Positions 50,658-52,607 of a DNA stretch of 52,607 nt are shown one piece after another (positions within the stretch are counted from its first letter, which is position 1; every line of letters begins with the position of its first letter). The stretch covers positions 282,396-335,002 of the forward strand of contig JAJYBR010000002.1 of assembly GCA_021778895.1 (NCBI GenBank). Direction: 5' to 3'. The stretch is from Actinomycetes bacterium (GTDB taxonomy: Bacteria > Actinomycetota > Acidimicrobiia > Acidimicrobiales > RAAP-2). The position numbers were made by a program, and so were the translations under genes. The notes beneath the pieces were generated by a model that was given only the letters and a program-made list of their open reading frames with translations, had not been told where the DNA came from and ran no database searches.

Positions 50658-51508
50658 CGCGCGTAGTGGTAGAAGCCCTGGCCGCTCTTGCGGCCCAGGA
50701 GCCCCGCGGCGACCATGCGCCGCAGGCGCGGCACCGGCGCGTAGTTGGGGTCGGCGAACTCCGCGTAGAGCGTCTCGAGGATGGCCAGGGACGTGTCCAG
50801 CCCCACCAGGTCGAGCAGCGCGAAGGGACCCAGGGGGAAGCCGCAGCCGCCGCGCATCGCGGTGTCGATCCCCTCGAGGGAGGCCACGCCCTGGTCGAGC
50901 AGGCGCACGGCGTTGTTGAGGTAGGGGAACAGCAGGGCGTTGACCACGAAGCCCGCCTGATCCTTGACGACGACGGGCTCCTTGCCACAGGCCACGACGA
51001 AGTTGGTCACGGCCAGGATGGTCTCGTCCGAGGACGTCAGTGGCCGCACCACCTCGACCAGCGCCATGGCCGGGGCGGGGTTGAAGAAGTGGATGCCGCA
51101 CACCAGCTCGGGCCGGCTCGTCTGGACGGCCAGGTCGATCACCGACAGGGTCGAGGTGTTGGTGGCCAGGATCGCTCCGGGACGCGTCACGTCGTCGAGC
51201 TCGGAAAAGAGCACCCGCTTGACGTCGAGGTCCTCGACGACCGACTCGATCACCAGATCGCACCCCGCCAGGTCCTCGATCTCGGTGGTGACCCGGATCC
51301 GGCCGCGGATGGCGGCGGCCTCGTCGTCCTCCCTGGTGGAGCGCGCCACCTGGCGGGCCAGGGAGCGCTCCACCACGGCGAGCAGCGCATCGCCGGCTGG
51401 TGCGCGCCGTCCTCGCACGATCACCTCCGCGCCGCCGGCAGCCACGACCTCGGCGATGCCCGCCGCCATGATGCCCGACCCGACGACCCCCACGGTTCGG
51501 AAGTTCAT
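50654..51508 (-). CDS. hbd: 3-hydroxybutyryl-CoA dehydrogenase
   Basis: The 284-residue NAD(P)-dependent enzyme interconverts acetoacetyl-CoA and 3-hydroxybutyryl-CoA. It has the Rossmann motif VGVVGSGIMAAGIAEV, the catalytic region NTSTLSV and HFFNPAPAMALVEVV, and a C-terminal dimerisation domain ending GRKSGQGFY. Length and motifs match FadB2/Hbd. It supplies the step between the thiolase and crotonyl-CoA formation. TACTAT (51515-51520, minus) lies 6 nt before the ATG, so the hbd-ecm mRNA should be leaderless. Confidence 0.92.
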   Translation of the reverse strand: MNFRTVGVVGSGIMAAGIAEVVAAGGAEVIVRGRRAPAGDALLAVVERSLARQVARSTREDDEAAAIRGRIRVTTEIEDLAGCDLVIESVVEDLDVKRVLFSELDDVTRPGAILATNTSTLSVIDLAVQTSRPELVCGIHFFNPAPAMALVEVVRPLTSSDETILAVTNFVVACGKEPVVVKDQAGFVVNALLFPYLNNAVRLLDQGVASLEGIDTAMRGGCGFPLGPFALLDLVGLDTSLAILETLYAEFADPNYAPVPRLRRMVAAGLLGRKSGQGFYHYAR

Positions 51509-51514
51509 TGCTGG

Positions 51515-51520
51515 ATAGTA
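51515..51520 (-). promoter_or_regulatory. Leaderless -10 element of hbd-ecm
   Basis: TACTAT on the minus strand ends 6 nt before the ATG of hbd and is the closest to the TATAAT consensus among the leaderless set. Confidence 0.6.
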
Positions 51521-51586
51521 CTGCCCACGCCCGAGGGGCGGAAGAGGGGACCCGTGGCCTCCGGGGCGACGCGGCGTCCGCGCGCC

Positions 51587-52327
51587 CTAGCGCAGCACCT
51601 GGGCCTGGCCGATGCCGACCCCCACGTGGACGACGACCGTGGGGCCGCGCGCTCCCGCGTGCGGGGACCCCCGGGGCGCTGTGCGCACGCGGGCGATGCC
51701 CGAGGTGGCGTCGACGACCAGCCGGTCTTGGGGTGGCACCCAGACGACGAGGCGGCCCACGTCGACGGTCGCGTGCAGGTCGAGGGACCCGCGCAGGCGC
51801 GTGTGGCGCAGGTCCACGGTCAAGGAGCCGACGAGCAGCCCGGCGCTCGCCGCGCGCGGCAGAGCCAGGGGTCGCCACACCCGGACTCCCACGCCCGAGT
51901 GCCACCCCACGCCGGCGAGGGGCCCCACGGCCAGGGCCAGGGCGCTGGCCGTGAGCACCATGGAGACCACGGCGACCAGTGCGCCGCGCACCAGGTGCCA
52001 GCCGCTGCGGGGGGTCCGCACGGTGTCGTAGAGCGCCAGCACGAGCGAGACGATGACCACCGCGAGGATCGCCCGCGCCACGGGCACCGAGCCCCGCTGG
52101 GCCACCACGATCACGGTCGCCACGGCGATCACGGCGACGGCCACGCCGGCCAGCCGGCTGCGCTCGTGGTGCACCACGCCGTCGTCGCGCGGCAGGAGGG
52201 CCCACAGGGCCAGGTAGACCAGGGCGCCCGCCCCCCACAGCAGGGTCCCGACCACGAAGGCCACCCGCACGACCGTGGGGCTGACCTGGAAGCGCCGCGC
52301 CAGCCCGGCGGCCACCCCGCCGACCAC
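51587..52327 (-). CDS. PspC-domain membrane protein, short N-terminus
   Basis: The protein of about 246 residues starts at the PspC motif (VVGGVAAGLARRFQVSPTVVRVAFVV) and continues with a helix pair ending ALWALLPRD, further hydrophobic helices and a beta-rich C-terminus (GRLVVWVPP...VHVGVGIGQAQV) like LiaF/PspC-associated domains. PspC proteins sense envelope stress. GGGAGGGG before the GTG at 52327 gives a start, but about 10-15 usual N-terminal residues are then missing. The frame stays open upstream (PHREGR) without a good start codon, into the junction with the LuxR fragment. Confidence 0.7.
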   Translation of the reverse strand: MVGGVAAGLARRFQVSPTVVRVAFVVGTLLWGAGALVYLALWALLPRDDGVVHHERSRLAGVAVAVIAVATVIVVAQRGSVPVARAILAVVIVSLVLALYDTVRTPRSGWHLVRGALVAVVSMVLTASALALAVGPLAGVGWHSGVGVRVWRPLALPRAASAGLLVGSLTVDLRHTRLRGSLDLHATVDVGRLVVWVPPQDRLVVDATSGIARVRTAPRGSPHAGARGPTVVVHVGVGIGQAQVLR

Positions 52328-52339
52328 GCGCCCCTCCCG

Positions 52340-52607
52340 GTGCGGGCGGTGGCTCAGGGGGAGGTGGTGTTCTCGCCGCGTCTGGCCGGGTTCGTGCTCG
52401 ACGCGTTCCGCGACCTGCCCGCGGGCACCAGCACCGATCCCGAGCTCGAGTCGCTGACGCCGCGCGAGCGCCAGGTCCTGCGCCTCATCGCCCGGGGCTT
52501 CAGCTACCGCGACGTGGGCGTCGAGCTCGGGGTGGCCGTCAAGACGGTCGAGAGCCACGTGTCGTCCGTGCTGCGCAAGCTGCAGCTGTCGAGCCGCCAC
52601 GAGCTGT
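52340..52607 (+). CDS. LuxR-type response-regulator C-terminal half (3' partial, receiver missing)
   Basis: The frame runs off the right edge. It opens with VRAVAQGEVVFSPRLAGFVLDAF, which is the end of a NarL-type receiver and its linker, then a complete LuxR helix-turn-helix (LTPRERQVLRLIARGFSY...VKTVESHVSSVL). The bases before 52340 do not encode the rest of a receiver; they encode PspC on the other strand. A GTG at 52340 is available but lacks a convincing ribosome-binding site. It is either a broken gene or one side of a chimeric junction. Confidence 0.7.
   Translation, partial: MRAVAQGEVVFSPRLAGFVLDAFRDLPAGTSTDPELESLTPRERQVLRLIARGFSYRDVGVELGVAVKTVESHVSSVLRKLQLSSRHEL

Noticed and set aside
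50657..51620. Cobalamin riboswitch controlling ecm
   Set aside because: ecm overlaps hbd, and hbd appears leaderless, so no 5' leader exists; no B12-box-like sequence was seen.

Overview
The window is a high-GC chromosomal segment from a member of the Actinomycetota. Markers for this include a MarP-type CvpA/trypsin protease, an acyl-CoA carboxylase beta subunit followed by a tiny epsilon-like subunit, the ffs-dnaX-recR neighbourhood next to a serine tRNA, and many genes that appear to be transcribed without a leader. The lineage looks closer to Acidimicrobiia-like actinobacteria than to mycobacteria or streptomycetes, but that is inference. Nearly all core genes are packed with overlapping starts and stops. 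Two stretches (about 1-3.66 kb and 28.1-33.3 kb) are visibly richer in A/T, repeats and broken genes and read as accessory DNA.

Layout. 1-3.5 kb: two zinc-ribbon membrane proteins around a secreted protein built from three cysteine repeats; the first gene runs off the left edge. 3.8-14.2 kb: proline catabolism (putA), a UDP-sulfoquinovose synthase, a membrane protein, a nitrobindin-like barrel, an aldehyde dehydrogenase, MarP, GabT and tRNA-Ser(CGA). 14.2-22 kb: tadA, a methyltransferase, a TetR regulator, an ECF sigma factor coupled to a DNA methyltransferase repair protein, a thioredoxin-like protein, an ABC exporter pair and a secreted phospholipase D-like enzyme. 22-27.9 kb: a GGDEF-EAL protein, an SDR that lacks the usual lysine, an aldo/keto reductase, a Cys-rich PDZ protein and a DUF4232-like secreted protein.

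28.1-33.4 kb is a mosaic island lying downstream of the 3' end of tRNA-Ser(GGA). An 89-nt direct repeat flanks an ArsR/TDT-transporter cassette. A second, 82-nt, direct repeat flanks a Phd/RelE-type toxin-antitoxin pair. Between them are a frameshifted gene, a terminator and a nested 50-nt palindrome. No integrase or transposase is visible. Core synteny resumes with tRNA-Ser(GGA), the SRP RNA gene ffs, dnaX, recR and sixA.

36.5-51.5 kb holds the two most interesting blocks. The first is a redox module: a two-component system, a divergent promoter with an array of ACGT motifs, a membrane polyferredoxin, a protein fusing ferredoxin, GltD-like flavoprotein and flavodoxin domains, and an Rrf2 regulator fused to a probable START-like domain. 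The second is an ethylmalonyl-CoA pathway cluster: crotonyl-CoA carboxylase/reductase, epimerase, propionyl-CoA carboxylase beta and epsilon, ethylmalonyl-CoA mutase and 3-hydroxybutyryl-CoA dehydrogenase, with an acetyl-CoA acetyltransferase 9 kb upstream. Together these assimilate acetyl-CoA without a glyoxylate shunt. The window ends with a PspC-domain protein abutting, head to head, the DNA-binding half of a LuxR-type response regulator whose receiver half is missing.
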